The position numbers and the translations under genes were made by a program. Positions 35,782 to 44,243 of a stretch of DNA of 64,000 bases are shown piece by piece; the stretch's first letter is position 1, and the number at the start of each line of letters is the position of its first letter. The notes beneath the pieces are model-generated. The model was not told the DNA's origin and did no database searches. It was given only the letters and a program-made list of their open reading frames with translations. The DNA is from Actinomadura pelletieri DSM 43383 (GTDB lineage: Bacteria > Actinomycetota > Actinomycetes > Streptosporangiales > Streptosporangiaceae): contig NZ_RBWU01000002.1 in assembly GCF_003634705.1 (NCBI RefSeq), positions 1,116,001-1,180,000 on the forward strand, in the 5' to 3' direction.

Positions 35782-36590
35782 CCACGTCCCACACCCTGGT
35801 GGCCGAGGGCCTCACCCTCGGCTACGGTGACCTCGCCGTCATCGACTCCCTCGACCTGACCGTGCCGCCCGGCGAGATCACGGTCATCGTCGGCGCGAAC
35901 GCCTGCGGGAAGTCGACGCTGCTGCGTTCCCTGTCCCGGCTGCTCACGCCCCGGGCGGGCCGCGTCGTCCTGGACGGCCGGCAGGTGCACCGCACCCCCG
36001 CCAAGGAACTGGCCCGCACGCTGGGGGTGCTGCCCCAGTCGCCGGTGGCGCCCGAGGGCATCACCGTGCTCGATCTCGTCTGCCGCGGACGCCACCCCCA
36101 CCAGGGACTCTTCTCCCGCTGGAACGGCGGGGACGACGCCGCGGTGGCCGAGGCGCTGGAGGCGACGCAGACGACGGACCTGGCCGACCGGGCCGTGGAC
36201 GAACTGTCCGGCGGCCAACGCCAACGTGTCTGGATCGCGATGGCACTGGCCCAGCAGACCGACCTGCTCCTCCTGGACGAGCCCACCACCTTCCTCGACG
36301 CCAGCCACCAGATCGAGATCCTCGACCTGCTGACCGACCTCAACCGCACCCGCGGCACCACCATCGTGATGGTCCTGCACGACCTCAACCTCGCCGCCCG
36401 CTACGCGGACCACCTCATCGCACTCGCCGACGGCCACGTCCATTCCAACGGCACCCCGACCGAAGTCCTCACCGAGGACACCGTCCGCACCGTATTCAAC
36501 CTCGACAGCCGCATCATCGAAGACCCCCTCACCGGCCGCCCCCTGATGCTCCCCATCGGCCGCCACCACATCCGCCCCTCGAACCCCTGA
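35778..36590 (+). CDS. Siderophore ABC transporter ATPase (FecE type)
   Basis: 270 aa. Walker A GANACGKSTLLR (Cys in place of the usual Gly-Ala/Ser variants seen in this family), Q-loop GVLPQSPVAPEG, signature LSGGQRQRVWIAMAL, Walker B LLLLDEPTTFLD and switch LHDLNLAARYAD are present. It powers the two-permease channel. GTG 35778 overlaps the permease stop; the longer frame upstream is a shadow. It ends the operon, 24 bp before a convergent MFS gene. Confidence 0.95.
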   Translation: MTTSHTLVAEGLTLGYGDLAVIDSLDLTVPPGEITVIVGANACGKSTLLRSLSRLLTPRAGRVVLDGRQVHRTPAKELARTLGVLPQSPVAPEGITVLDLVCRGRHPHQGLFSRWNGGDDAAVAEALEATQTTDLADRAVDELSGGQRQRVWIAMALAQQTDLLLLDEPTTFLDASHQIEILDLLTDLNRTRGTTIVMVLHDLNLAARYADHLIALADGHVHSNGTPTEVLTEDTVRTVFNLDSRIIEDPLTGRPLMLPIGRHHIRPSNP

Positions 36591-36614
36591 CCGGACGGCG
36601 ACACCCCCTCGTCA

Positions 36615-37829
36615 TCAGGCCTTGGTCCGGTGACGTGGGACCGGTGTGAGGCTTTTCGGAGGCAATGGCCTTGCGGCGGGCGCGGGGTCGGGACTGAGCG
36701 CCCAGGCGGCGAGCGCGCAGAGTGCGAGTGTCGCGCCGAGGACGGTGGGGCCCGTCCAGCCCACGACGTCGTACAGGGCCGTGGTCGCGGCGGCACCGGC
36801 GGCGGAGCCGAGGGAGTAGAAGACCATGTACGCGCCGATGGCGGTGCTGGTGTGGCCGGGGTAGGCGCCGGCGAGGGTGTGCTGGTTGCTCACGTGCACG
36901 GCCTGGACGGCGAAGTCGAGCAGGATCACGCCGAGGATCAGCAACGGCAGTGACCAGGTGAGCTGTCCGATCGCGGCCCAGGAGGCGAGCAGGAGCGCCA
37001 GCGCGAGGCCGGTGACCCGGCGCGCGTGCCCGCTGTCGCCCCAGCGTCCGGACCGGGCGGCGCCGAGCGCTCCGGCGAGTCCGGCGACGCCGAACAGCCC
37101 GATCTGCGTCTGGCCGAGGTGCCAGGGCGCGCCGGCCAGCGGCAGTGCCATGCCGCTCCACAGCGTGCCGAACGAGGCGAACAGGAAGAACGCGATCAGC
37201 CCGCGGCCGAGGAACACCGGCCGGGTGAACATCACGCCGAAGGACCGGAGGAGCCGCCCGTACCGCACGGCCGTGTCCTGGCGGGCGTCCGCGGGCAGCG
37301 CGGTACGGACGAGCACCGCGAGGACGGCGGCGAGGACCGCCAGGGTCAGGTAGATGCTCCGCCATCCCCACACGTCCGCCAGCACTCCCGCGATGATGCG
37401 CGCGCCGAGGATGCCGACCACCACGCCCGAGGTCACGATGCCGAGATTTCGACCGGCCTCGCCGGGCGGGGAGATGGACGCCGTGTACGCGACGGTGGTC
37501 TGCACGACCACCGCGAACACCCCCGCCGCGGCCAGTCCGGCGAACGCCGTCCAGGCGAACGGGGCGACCGCGGTGACCGCGAGCCCCGCGGCCACCAGGG
37601 CGAGGTGGACGGTGATCAGGCGCCTGCGGTCGAGGACGTCGCCCAGCGGCACCAGCAGCACCAGCCCGGTCAGATATCCGAGCTGGCCGATGGCCACGAA
37701 CCAGCCGAGCGAACCGGTCGGCACGCCCAGATCGCGTCCCATCGGACCCAGAACCGGTTGCCCGGCGTAGACCCCGGCGACCGCGACCCCGCACACCGCC
37801 GCCAGCAACGACCTCGTTCTCCAGTTCAC
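36615..37829 (-). CDS. MFS exporter, 12-helix DHA1 type
   Basis: 404 aa. The N-terminal half has AGVYAGQPVLGPMGRDLGV and motif A-like VPLGDVLDRRRLITVH; a second motif region lies at ARSGRWGDSGHARRV. GTG 37829 is preferred since GGAGG lies seven bases upstream; the longer open frame is an antisense shadow of the neighbouring regulator. It is divergent from the HxlR regulator, with two identical-type palindromes between them, so it is most likely a drug efflux pump repressed by that protein (inference). Confidence 0.92.
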   Translation of the reverse strand: MNWRTRSLLAAVCGVAVAGVYAGQPVLGPMGRDLGVPTGSLGWFVAIGQLGYLTGLVLLVPLGDVLDRRRLITVHLALVAAGLAVTAVAPFAWTAFAGLAAAGVFAVVVQTTVAYTASISPPGEAGRNLGIVTSGVVVGILGARIIAGVLADVWGWRSIYLTLAVLAAVLAVLVRTALPADARQDTAVRYGRLLRSFGVMFTRPVFLGRGLIAFFLFASFGTLWSGMALPLAGAPWHLGQTQIGLFGVAGLAGALGAARSGRWGDSGHARRVTGLALALLLASWAAIGQLTWSLPLLILGVILLDFAVQAVHVSNQHTLAGAYPGHTSTAIGAYMVFYSLGSAAGAAATTALYDVVGWTGPTVLGATLALCALAAWALSPDPAPAARPLPPKSLTPVPRHRTKA

Positions 37830-37846
37830 CGACACTCCTCCATTTG

Positions 37847-37861
37847 GTTGCACTTTGCAAC
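37847..37861. promoter_or_regulatory. HxlR operator, copy 1
   Basis: GTTGCA-CTT-TGCAAC, a perfect 6-3-6 palindrome 18 bp before the exporter GTG. Confidence 0.7.
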
Positions 37862-37884
37862 TGATCGGAGGGTAAGGCAGAATA

Positions 37885-37899
37885 GTTGCATTCTGCAAC
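37885..37899. promoter_or_regulatory. HxlR operator, copy 2
   Basis: GTTGCA-TTC-TGCAAC, same arms as copy 1 with a different centre. The two centres are 38 bp apart, and this copy lies 15 bp before the regulator ATG. Confidence 0.7.
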
Positions 37900-37913
37900 T
37901 CATTGGAGGAGTG

Positions 37914-38366
37914 ATGACGCGCGACGACCCGCAGAGCCCCACATGGACGGACCCGAACTGCCCGGTCGCCCGGACGGTCGATCTCGTCGGCGACCGCTGG
38001 AGCCTGCTGATCATCCGCGACGCCATGGACGGCGCCCGCACGTTCACCGACTTCCAGCAGCGCACCGGCATCGCCCGCAACATACTCACCGACCGGCTGC
38101 GCAAGCTCACCGCCCGTGGCCTGCTCACCCAGGTCCGGGCCGAATCGGGCAGGCGCGGTCTGTACGCGCTCACCCAGGCGGGCAAGGACCTGTTCCCCGT
38201 GATCGTCACCCTGCGGCAGTGGGGTGAGCGCCACGCCTTCGAGGCGGGCGAGAAGCACTCGGTCCTGGTCGACGGCGACGGCGCCCCCGTCCCCGACCTC
38301 CTGCCCGCAACGGCGGACGGATCACCCCTGACGAGCGACACGACCTCGGTACGACGCCACCCCTGA
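37914..38366 (+). CDS. HxlR-family winged-helix regulator
   Basis: 150 aa. DPNCPVARTVDLVGDRWSLL, FTDFQQRTGIARNILTDRL, RKLTARGLLTQVRAESG and YALTQAGKDLFPVI follow the family order. The single Cys before the HTH (NCP) is the usual redox or electrophile sensor site. ATG 37914 has GGAGGAG upstream; the longer open frame is a shadow of the exporter. Twin palindromes in the divergent gap suggest it represses both itself and the exporter. A non-conserved tail of about 35 residues follows the domain. Confidence 0.94.
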   Translation: MTRDDPQSPTWTDPNCPVARTVDLVGDRWSLLIIRDAMDGARTFTDFQQRTGIARNILTDRLRKLTARGLLTQVRAESGRRGLYALTQAGKDLFPVIVTLRQWGERHAFEAGEKHSVLVDGDGAPVPDLLPATADGSPLTSDTTSVRRHP

Positions 38367-38434
38367 CCGCTACTCCACCGATCTCCAAAAGGAGTTCCCT
38401 TGCGAAACGCCCGGAGTTCGAGCAGGCGGGCGGG

Positions 38435-39430
38435 TCAGTGCGCGAGCACGTCCGGGAGACCGAACGTCGCGGCCAGCGCGGGATCGTGGAACTTGACCAC
38501 CCGGGAGACGCCGGTGGCGGTGGGGGCCAGCACCACGGCGCCGTCGGCTCGGAGGGCGCCGTCCGCGTCCCGGTGATACACGACGGCGGCGGGTTGGCCG
38601 TTGGCGGTGGTGGCGATCATCCGCCAGTCACCCGGTGTGCCCAACACGTACGCGTCGAGGATGTGGACGCACATGTCCCGTCCCGCCTGCCAGTCGCGGA
38701 ACGGCGTGGCCTCCAGCGTGGCGTCGGTACGAAGCACCCGTTCCAGCAGGCCGGCGTCGGAGCGTTCGAAGGCCGCGATGTAGCCGTCGAGCAACGCGCG
38801 TGCTCGCCGGTCGGTCGGTTCGAGCAGTTCCGCGGGCTCGGGCTCCAGCTCGTCGAGGCGGGCGCGGGCACGTTGCAGACCGCTCTTGACCGCCGCGGTG
38901 GTGGTGTCGAGGATCTCCGCGACCTCGGCCGCGGAGAACGCCAGGACTTCGCGCAGGATGAGGATCGCACGTTGGCGGGAGGGCAGGTGCTGCAGGCCGG
39001 CGATGAGCGCCAGCCGCAGCGACTCGCGTTCGATCACCACGGCGGCCGGATCGTCGGCCGGTGGAGCGATCCATGCGTCCGGCAGCGGTTCCAGCCACGA
39101 GACCTCGCCCGCCGCGACAGGACTCGGCGGACGATCGGGTCCGTCGTACGGGCCTGTCAGACCCGAGGGCAGCACCCGGATCGGGCGCGGTTTCAACGCC
39201 GTCAGACAGACATTGGTGGCGATCTTGTAGAGCCAGGACCGAAGCGATGCCCGGCCCTCGAATCCGGAGTAGGACCGCCACGCCCGCAGATAGGTCTCCT
39301 GCACCAGGTCCTCGGCGTCGTGCGCCGAGCCGACCATGCGGTAGCAGTGCGCCAACAACTCCCGGCGGAACCGCTCGGTCTCGGCGGCGAACCGCTCTCG
39401 ATCCGGTGCTGCCCGCGGATGCGATGTCAC
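38435..39430 (-). CDS. ECF sigma factor with C-terminal SnoaL-like domain
   Basis: 331 aa. Sigma region 2 is LLAHCYRMVGSAHDAEDLVQ with TYLRAWRSYSGFEGRASLRS; region 4 is LPSRQRAILILREVLAFSAA with AEILDTTTAAVKSGLQRARA. About 125 C-terminal residues form an NTF2/SnoaL-like domain (LLDGYIAAFERSDAG onwards), as in SigG/SigJ-type ECF factors, where this domain controls activity in place of a separate anti-sigma factor (family knowledge). GTG 39430 is the start. No anti-sigma gene lies nearby. It is downstream of, and in the same direction as, the oxidoreductase gene. Confidence 0.92.
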   Translation of the reverse strand: MTSHPRAAPDRERFAAETERFRRELLAHCYRMVGSAHDAEDLVQETYLRAWRSYSGFEGRASLRSWLYKIATNVCLTALKPRPIRVLPSGLTGPYDGPDRPPSPVAAGEVSWLEPLPDAWIAPPADDPAAVVIERESLRLALIAGLQHLPSRQRAILILREVLAFSAAEVAEILDTTTAAVKSGLQRARARLDELEPEPAELLEPTDRRARALLDGYIAAFERSDAGLLERVLRTDATLEATPFRDWQAGRDMCVHILDAYVLGTPGDWRMIATTANGQPAAVVYHRDADGALRADGAVVLAPTATGVSRVVKFHDPALAATFGLPDVLAH

Positions 39431-39555
39431 GCCGCGAGCCTATGGATCTGGTCCACGAGGCGTCCGCGATCAGACCGGTCGAGCTGCGGGATCATGCCGC
39501 GAAAGTCGCGTAGCGGTCATCTGTTTCGACTCCTGTCCTGGGAACTGTGCGTGGG

Positions 39556-40548
39556 TCATGGCAGCAGGGCCAGTTTGCCGATGGTCGCCCTGGCTTCCAG
39601 CTCCGCGAGCGCTTTCGGGCCGTCGGCCAGTTCGTACGCGGTGGACTGGCCGGGAGTGAGCACGCCGGCGGCGATGAGCGCGGACAGCTCACCCATGACC
39701 TCGCCGAAGATCTGCGGCGCGGTCTGGATCAGCACGCCGATATTGAAGCCGATGACATGGACCTGATGCCTGTACACCAGCTCCCAGTTGGTGATCGAGG
39801 CGTCGCCACCCGCCACCCCGTAGACGACGACCCGGCCGGTGACCCGCTTGGCCGCGGCCAGGCTCACCTCGAAGGTGGCGCCGCCCGCCGACTCCAGCAC
39901 CACATCCACGCCCGCGCCGCCGGTCAGCCGCGACACCTCGGCGGCGATGTCGCCGTCGCGGGAGTCCAGGACGTGTTCCGCGCCCAACGCCAGCACCGTC
40001 TCATGCTTGCCCGGCGAGGCGGTGGCGATGACCGTCGCACCGTAATGCCGGGCCATGGTGACCGCGGCCTGTCCGGTCGCGCCCGCCGCGGCGTGGATCA
40101 GCACGGTCTGCCCTGCGGTGATGCCGCCCAGAGGCTTGAGTGCGGCCAGCGCGGTGGGCCAGTTCACCACCAGGCCCAGTGCCTGCTGCTCCGTCCAGCC
40201 GGACGGCACCGGCATCGCCGTTGTCGCGAGCAGGACCATGTACTCGGCGAAAGCGCCGGTTCCGACGCCGACGACGCGGGCCCCCGGTCGCGGTCCTGTC
40301 ACCGCCTCGCCCACCGCGACGACCTCCCCGGCGGCCTCGAAACCGGCCAGGTACGGGGGCCGCGGGCCGTCCAGAAACGTGCCGTGGGCCTTCGAGATGT
40401 CGGCGAAGTTGACCCCGGCGGCGGTGACGCGAATCAGGACCTCGCCCGGCCCGGGCGTCGGCACCGGCGCGTCGGTGACCAGACGCATGTCCTGCGGCCC
40501 GTCGAGGGATGTCTGCCGCAACGCGCGCATGGTCGCGGGAACGCCCAT
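39556..40548 (-). CDS. Zinc-free quinone oxidoreductase (MDR family)
   Basis: 330 aa. The GroES-like N-terminal half has PGPGEVLIRVTAAGVNFADI and GFEAAGEVVAVGEAV. The NADPH-binding half has VLIHAAAGATGQAAVTMARH and GAEHVLDSRDGDI. The Cys/His zinc ligands of alcohol dehydrogenases are missing, so this is a quinone-oxidoreductase-like enoyl or quinone reductase. The start ATG or the internal ATG six codons later cannot be separated. A large hairpin lies 23 bp upstream in the leader region. Confidence 0.93.
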   Translation of the reverse strand: MGVPATMRALRQTSLDGPQDMRLVTDAPVPTPGPGEVLIRVTAAGVNFADISKAHGTFLDGPRPPYLAGFEAAGEVVAVGEAVTGPRPGARVVGVGTGAFAEYMVLLATTAMPVPSGWTEQQALGLVVNWPTALAALKPLGGITAGQTVLIHAAAGATGQAAVTMARHYGATVIATASPGKHETVLALGAEHVLDSRDGDIAAEVSRLTGGAGVDVVLESAGGATFEVSLAAAKRVTGRVVVYGVAGGDASITNWELVYRHQVHVIGFNIGVLIQTAPQIFGEVMGELSALIAAGVLTPGQSTAYELADGPKALAELEARATIGKLALLP

Positions 40549-40570
40549 TAACGATCAGCCTTCCTTTCCC

Positions 40571-40622
40571 GGTCTACATGAGAGAGACCGGCCACATGCG
40601 GGCCGGCCCACCCATGTAGACC
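40571..40622. repeat. Inverted repeat GGTCTACATG / CATGTAGACC
   Basis: Perfect 10-bp arms (40571-40580 and 40613-40622) enclose an inner GACCGGCC/GGGCCGGCC pairing, giving a long hairpin. It may be a 5' leader structure of the oxidoreductase gene or the border of the decayed island to its right. Confidence 0.5.
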
Positions 40623-40685
40623 CCGTCCACCACGAAAAGGAATCGGCCGATGCCGGCACCGCGACCGTCCACAAGGGCCTGCTGG

Positions 40686-40751
40686 CTTGACTCGGTCCCC
40701 ACCACCGTCCTCAAGGCATACCGAGAGCAGCGGTGCAGAACGTCCGAGTAG
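40686..40751 (+). pseudogene. Tyrosine recombinase fragment 1
   Basis: The frame reads LDSVPTTVLKAYREQR and stops after 21 codons. It matches the core-domain segment (LDxxTxxVLKxxR) of actinomycete integrases, and closely related fragments lie at 45134-45366. Confidence 0.5.
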
Positions 40752-41018
40752 CGGGGGAGCGCCTGGGAGACTCGGGCTGCTTCTTCACCCCGAGAGGATG
40801 GCTCGCCCCTACATCCCGCGCACGTGACCGACCAGTTCGGACGACCGGCCTTCGAGGCCGGACCGCCAGCACGACCACGTGACGACTCTCAGAAGGGCAA
40901 GCAGATTATCCGCGTCCTTTGCGGCGCCCGCCTTGGTCGAGGCGAAGACCGAGGCGTCCAATGTGCGCAGCCACGGGCCGATGCCGTTGGGATGCCGTCC
41001 GTTGGTGCTGCGAATCGG

Positions 41019-42014
41019 CTACCCACGCGAGCGTGCAGCGGTGGGCGAGGGCGCTCGGCCGTTCTGGGGAAGTCGCACGATGACAATGCCTGCAACGTTG
41101 GCGGGCATCTCCGCAGCCAAGCCGTCCTCGTCGAAGTCGCCGGACATGACCTCCAGGACATACCAGGGCGGAGCGTGAAGTAGAGGGGTCAGCATGTGCT
41201 TGAAGTAGCTCATTCCCCAGTGGCCGGTGTCGTGCGGCATCCGTCCGAAGACCGGGCCGAAACCGTCATGTGCGCCATCTCTGCGCACCTCCGCATCACC
41301 CCTGGCTGGGGCACTGAACTGCCCGAAGCGAGCGCGCAGTACACGGTCGATCATGGCGCGGGTCACGGCGCGCGAACCGTCCTGCCGGGTCGACAGAAAA
41401 TCCAACAGCTCCGGTGCCAGTTGCTCCTGAACCGCCGGGATGATCAGCGCCCCCGTCGTGGACGGCGCCCATAGCTCCTCAAGTGCCACCGACCGCTCAT
41501 AGGTTGATGCCGCATCGTCCACCACGAGCGCTTCGGCGAGTAGGGCCGGCATCAAGGAGACCGAACGCTTGACGCACTCGATGCACCTTCCGCTCCGGTG
41601 CCCCCTTGTGCACGGCTCCCAACTCCGGTAGTCGCCGGTCCCGAGATAAAGCGCATAGGCCGGCAGCAGCCCCAAGGTCGCCGCCGCTGACATCAAGGTG
41701 GAACGCTGAGCGCCTGTGCCGCCCGGGTAGTCGAAGTCGAACGTCCACTTGCCCCAGCTCACGGTCGCGCGCTTCGCCTGGATGAGCATCCCGTACGCAC
41801 CGCGGCCATCCACCCACCACCAGATCCAGTCAGCACCGCTGAGGGCTTCGGCTTGCTGGGTGAAGGGTACGACGGTCACGGCCTTGGCCGCGTGGGAGGT
41901 CACGATCTCGGTGATCGACGTCTCGCCCCATCGCAGACCAGCCTGCTCGCACGCGGCCATGTGGCGCACAGCATGGATGCGAGCCCACCTGAACGCACCC
42001 TCGACCGTCGTCAC
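41019..42014 (-). CDS. DUF6615-like protein with nuclease-like motif (tentative)
   Basis: 331 aa. The segment WGETSITEIVTSHAAKAV precedes TQQAEALSGADWIWWWVDG and YGMLIQAKRATVSWG. This E-(SITE)-GADWxWW-QAKR order is the hallmark I associate with DUF6615 proteins, and the Asp then Gln-x-Lys spacing resembles PD-(D/E)xK nuclease folds (inference). A Cys cluster (EPCTRGHRSGRCIECVK) could bind zinc, and HDTGHWGMSYFKHML lies near the C-terminus. GTG 42014 is the longest start. It lies inside the recombinase-bordered island, consistent with an acquired defence-type gene. Confidence 0.7.
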   Translation of the reverse strand: MTTVEGAFRWARIHAVRHMAACEQAGLRWGETSITEIVTSHAAKAVTVVPFTQQAEALSGADWIWWWVDGRGAYGMLIQAKRATVSWGKWTFDFDYPGGTGAQRSTLMSAAATLGLLPAYALYLGTGDYRSWEPCTRGHRSGRCIECVKRSVSLMPALLAEALVVDDAASTYERSVALEELWAPSTTGALIIPAVQEQLAPELLDFLSTRQDGSRAVTRAMIDRVLRARFGQFSAPARGDAEVRRDGAHDGFGPVFGRMPHDTGHWGMSYFKHMLTPLLHAPPWYVLEVMSGDFDEDGLAAEMPANVAGIVIVRLPQNGRAPSPTAARSRG

Positions 42015-42402
42015 GGAGCCATCGTCCCACGGGTGAATCGGACGTCGATCACATCGGCCAGCGCCTCGGGCACCTTTTCGTCCTCTCCGCGGACACCGAA
42101 GATCCTCTGCGCCGCCCCCCGACTCTCACCGCGGCATCGGCCGCCTGGTCCCTGCGTGCGCGCCGCACCGCGCCCCATGGGCGTCCGCCGCCAAGGTCAC
42201 GTACCCGCTCACGTCCCCGGACAGCCCTGCGCCTCCGCGAAACGATCAGCGGTGACCGTCGGGCCACTGACCGTAACTTGGGAGAAAGGGGCACCGCCTT
42301 CCGTCCCGACGCAAACACCTGCCACGACCGAAACCGGTCCCCACGCGGAGAGTTCTTCGCGTGGGGGCCGGTTTCGCGTGGAGGGGCTGGCGTTCTAGCT
42401 GC
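42015..42402. other. Interval holding a strong terminator
   Basis: 388 bp; no gene supported. The notable content is the 19-bp-arm stem-loop at 42329-42376. The rest should include the promoter of the minus-strand gene starting at 42014. Confidence 0.5.
42329..42376 (-). terminator. Terminator after the peptide-binding lipoprotein gene
   Basis: CGAAACCGGTCCCCACGCG and CGCGTGGGGGCCGGTTTCG are 19-bp arms with one mismatch around a 10-nt loop, starting 27 bases past the stop at 42403. Confidence 0.75.
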
Positions 42403-43935
42403 TCACTGGTCGATGGTGACCTTGGTGAAGTGGTACAGGTTCCCCGAGGGGAATTCCGGTTCGAGGCCGTGCACCTTCGAGGAGTACACGCTCACGACGG
42501 GGTTGGACGCGGCGAGGATGCTCGCGCCGCGCTCGTACTCGATCTTCTTCAACTTCTTCTGGATCTCGCATTGCTCCTGCGCGTCGGCGGTGGCGTAGAG
42601 CTTCTCGGCCAGCGATTCGAACTCAGGGTCGTGCCAGTGCTGGTGGTTGAACGCGGCGTCCGTGCTGATCTGCTCGTCCACGGCCTCCAGGTAGGGACGC
42701 GTGTCGTAACTGGTGTAGAACGTCCGCTCGCCCCACTTCTCCAGGTAGGCGCCGAGCTCCATCTTCTTCACGTTGATGGTCACGCCGATCTTCTTGGCGT
42801 CCTCGGCCAGGATCTGGACGAGCTGGAGCATGCCGGGTTTGTTCGCGGGCGTCTCCAGGTCGACGGTGAGATTCGATTTCCCGGCGTCCGCGAGCAGCTT
42901 CTTGGCCCGGGGGAGGTCCTGTACTCGCTGGGGGACGTCAGGCAGGCAGGTGCCGAAGCCCGGATGGTCGTTCGCCGGCACCCCGAGGCCGTCGAAGGCG
43001 TTGGACAGCGCGAGCTTGCGGTTCATGATCAGCTGCATCGCCTGGCGGACGCGCACGTCGTTGAAGGGCGGCTTGTCGACGCGCGTGTAGATGCCGACCT
43101 TCAGGACGTTGTCGCTCTTCATGACCTTCAGACCCGGCGTCTTCTCGATCCTCGGCAGCGAGGTCTGCAGGACGTTGGAACTCGCGTCGATCTGCCGGCC
43201 GATCAGCGCGTTGGTCGCCGACTCCACGCTCTTGAAGCTGATGACCTTGACCTTGTCGAGTTTGGGCTTCGGCCCCCAGTAGCCGTCGAACCTCTGGAGT
43301 TCCGTCTCCCGTCCGGGGGTGAACTTGGAGAGTTTGAACGGACCCGTCCCGATCGCCTGCTCGGGCTTCGATCCCTTCCTGTCGAAGATGATGGTGCGGT
43401 TGGTGACGGCGAACTCGAACGGCCCGTACGGCTTGGGCAGCTTGAACTTCACCGTGAGGTCGTCGACCTTCTCGATGCCGTTCGGGTCCATGAAGTCGAT
43501 GAAGTTGCGCTCGATGAGCCCGTTCTTCTTGTCGAGGAGCCGCTTGAAGACCGCGATGACGTCGTCCGCGCCGAACGGGGACCCGTCGTGGAACTTGACG
43601 TTCGGACGGAGCTTGACCGTCCACTCGGTGTTGTCCTTGTTGTGCGTGATGCCGGTGGCGAGCGCCCACCTGGAAGGCCCCTCCTTCGTCCGGTGGGCGA
43701 GCGGCTCGAACATCCCGGCGTTGCGTACGTAGAAGTCCTGCGACCGCAGGTTGGTGTAGGCGCCGAGAGTGGAGATCGTGCTGGCGACCACGCCGACGCG
43801 CAGCGTGCCGCCGGACGAGCCCCCGCCTCCGTCCGCCGATCCTGACGAACATCCGACCGCGAGGGCGGCGGCCACCATTGCCGCGAGTAACCGGGGACGT
43901 CTCCTCTGCCCCTTGCCGTCCGATCGACTCAACAT
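42403..43935 (-). CDS. Family 5 peptide/solute-binding lipoprotein
   Basis: 510 aa. The signal peptide LLAAMVAAALAVGC ends in a lipobox with Cys near residue 29, then a Gly/Ser linker. SBP_bac_5 features follow: GMFEPLAHR, WTVKLRPNVKFHDGSPFGAD, GTGPFKLSKFTPGRE and KPPFNDVRVRQAMQLIMNR. It binds oligopeptides, opines or similar compounds outside the membrane. It is an orphan: no Dpp/Opp permease or ATPase is nearby, which suits a receptor that was moved or that serves a transporter elsewhere. A terminator follows. Confidence 0.93.
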   Translation of the reverse strand: MLSRSDGKGQRRRPRLLAAMVAAALAVGCSSGSADGGGGSSGGTLRVGVVASTISTLGAYTNLRSQDFYVRNAGMFEPLAHRTKEGPSRWALATGITHNKDNTEWTVKLRPNVKFHDGSPFGADDVIAVFKRLLDKKNGLIERNFIDFMDPNGIEKVDDLTVKFKLPKPYGPFEFAVTNRTIIFDRKGSKPEQAIGTGPFKLSKFTPGRETELQRFDGYWGPKPKLDKVKVISFKSVESATNALIGRQIDASSNVLQTSLPRIEKTPGLKVMKSDNVLKVGIYTRVDKPPFNDVRVRQAMQLIMNRKLALSNAFDGLGVPANDHPGFGTCLPDVPQRVQDLPRAKKLLADAGKSNLTVDLETPANKPGMLQLVQILAEDAKKIGVTINVKKMELGAYLEKWGERTFYTSYDTRPYLEAVDEQISTDAAFNHQHWHDPEFESLAEKLYATADAQEQCEIQKKLKKIEYERGASILAASNPVVSVYSSKVHGLEPEFPSGNLYHFTKVTIDQ

Positions 43936-44020
43936 CCTTCCTCCTTAGAAAGACGCTGGCGGGGGTGGGATCGGAGCTTTTGCCCGAAACGATGCCGGTG
44001 GCCGTCCGTGGGTGCGGCGC

Positions 44021-44038
44021 TCCGCGAACGTACGCGGA
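44021..44038. promoter_or_regulatory. Palindrome TCCGCG-AACGTA-CGCGGA
   Basis: Perfect 6-bp arms around AACGTA, 86 bp upstream of the peptide-binding lipoprotein start. A possible operator; the regulator is unknown. Confidence 0.4.
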
Positions 44039-44072
44039 CAGAAGGTCGTCCTGCCCGGCAGAGTCGGACACT

Positions 44073-44102
44073 TTGTATGACGTACGAAAGCAGACGTACT
44101 AT
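44073..44102 (+). promoter_or_regulatory. Promoter TTGTAT-N18-TACTAT with GACGTAC repeats
   Basis: -35-like TTGTAT and -10-like TACTAT are 18 bp apart. The spacer carries GACGTAC twice with a 14-bp period (44079 and 44093), placing a regulator between the hexamers. Confidence 0.5.
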
Positions 44103-44243
44103 GCAGCGTCAATGACAAGGCCGGACAAGGACTCCTGAGAAGGTCACGCCGACTTCTGCACGAGGAAGGCCCGACACCGCTGGCGATCCCGCAACCACTG
44201 GACGATCCCTCAAGTTCGCCGTCGAGCACCCGGAGGCCGTCAC

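Larger units (their letters stand above)
40549..41018. other. Gene-free left border of a decayed island
   Basis: 470 bp without an intact gene. It holds the hairpin at 40571-40622 and a recombinase scrap at 40686-40751. The remainder (40752-41018) shows only short frames with no recognisable motif. Confidence 0.45.
43936..44243. other. Divergent control region
   Basis: 308 bp between the lipoprotein gene and the Dabb/EthD-like gene. It contains the palindrome at 44021-44038 and a sigma70-like promoter with repeats at 44073-44102, listed separately. Confidence 0.5.

Noticed and set aside
36590..36631. ACCGGAC/GTCCGGT as terminator between the siderophore ATPase and MFS genes
   Set aside because: Only 7-bp arms with a 28-nt loop that overlaps the MFS stop; not distinguishable from chance in this GC background.
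40824..41183. Small plus-strand frame starting MTDQFGRPAFEAG
   Set aside because: No ribosome site or motif; it runs into antisense of the DUF6615-like gene.
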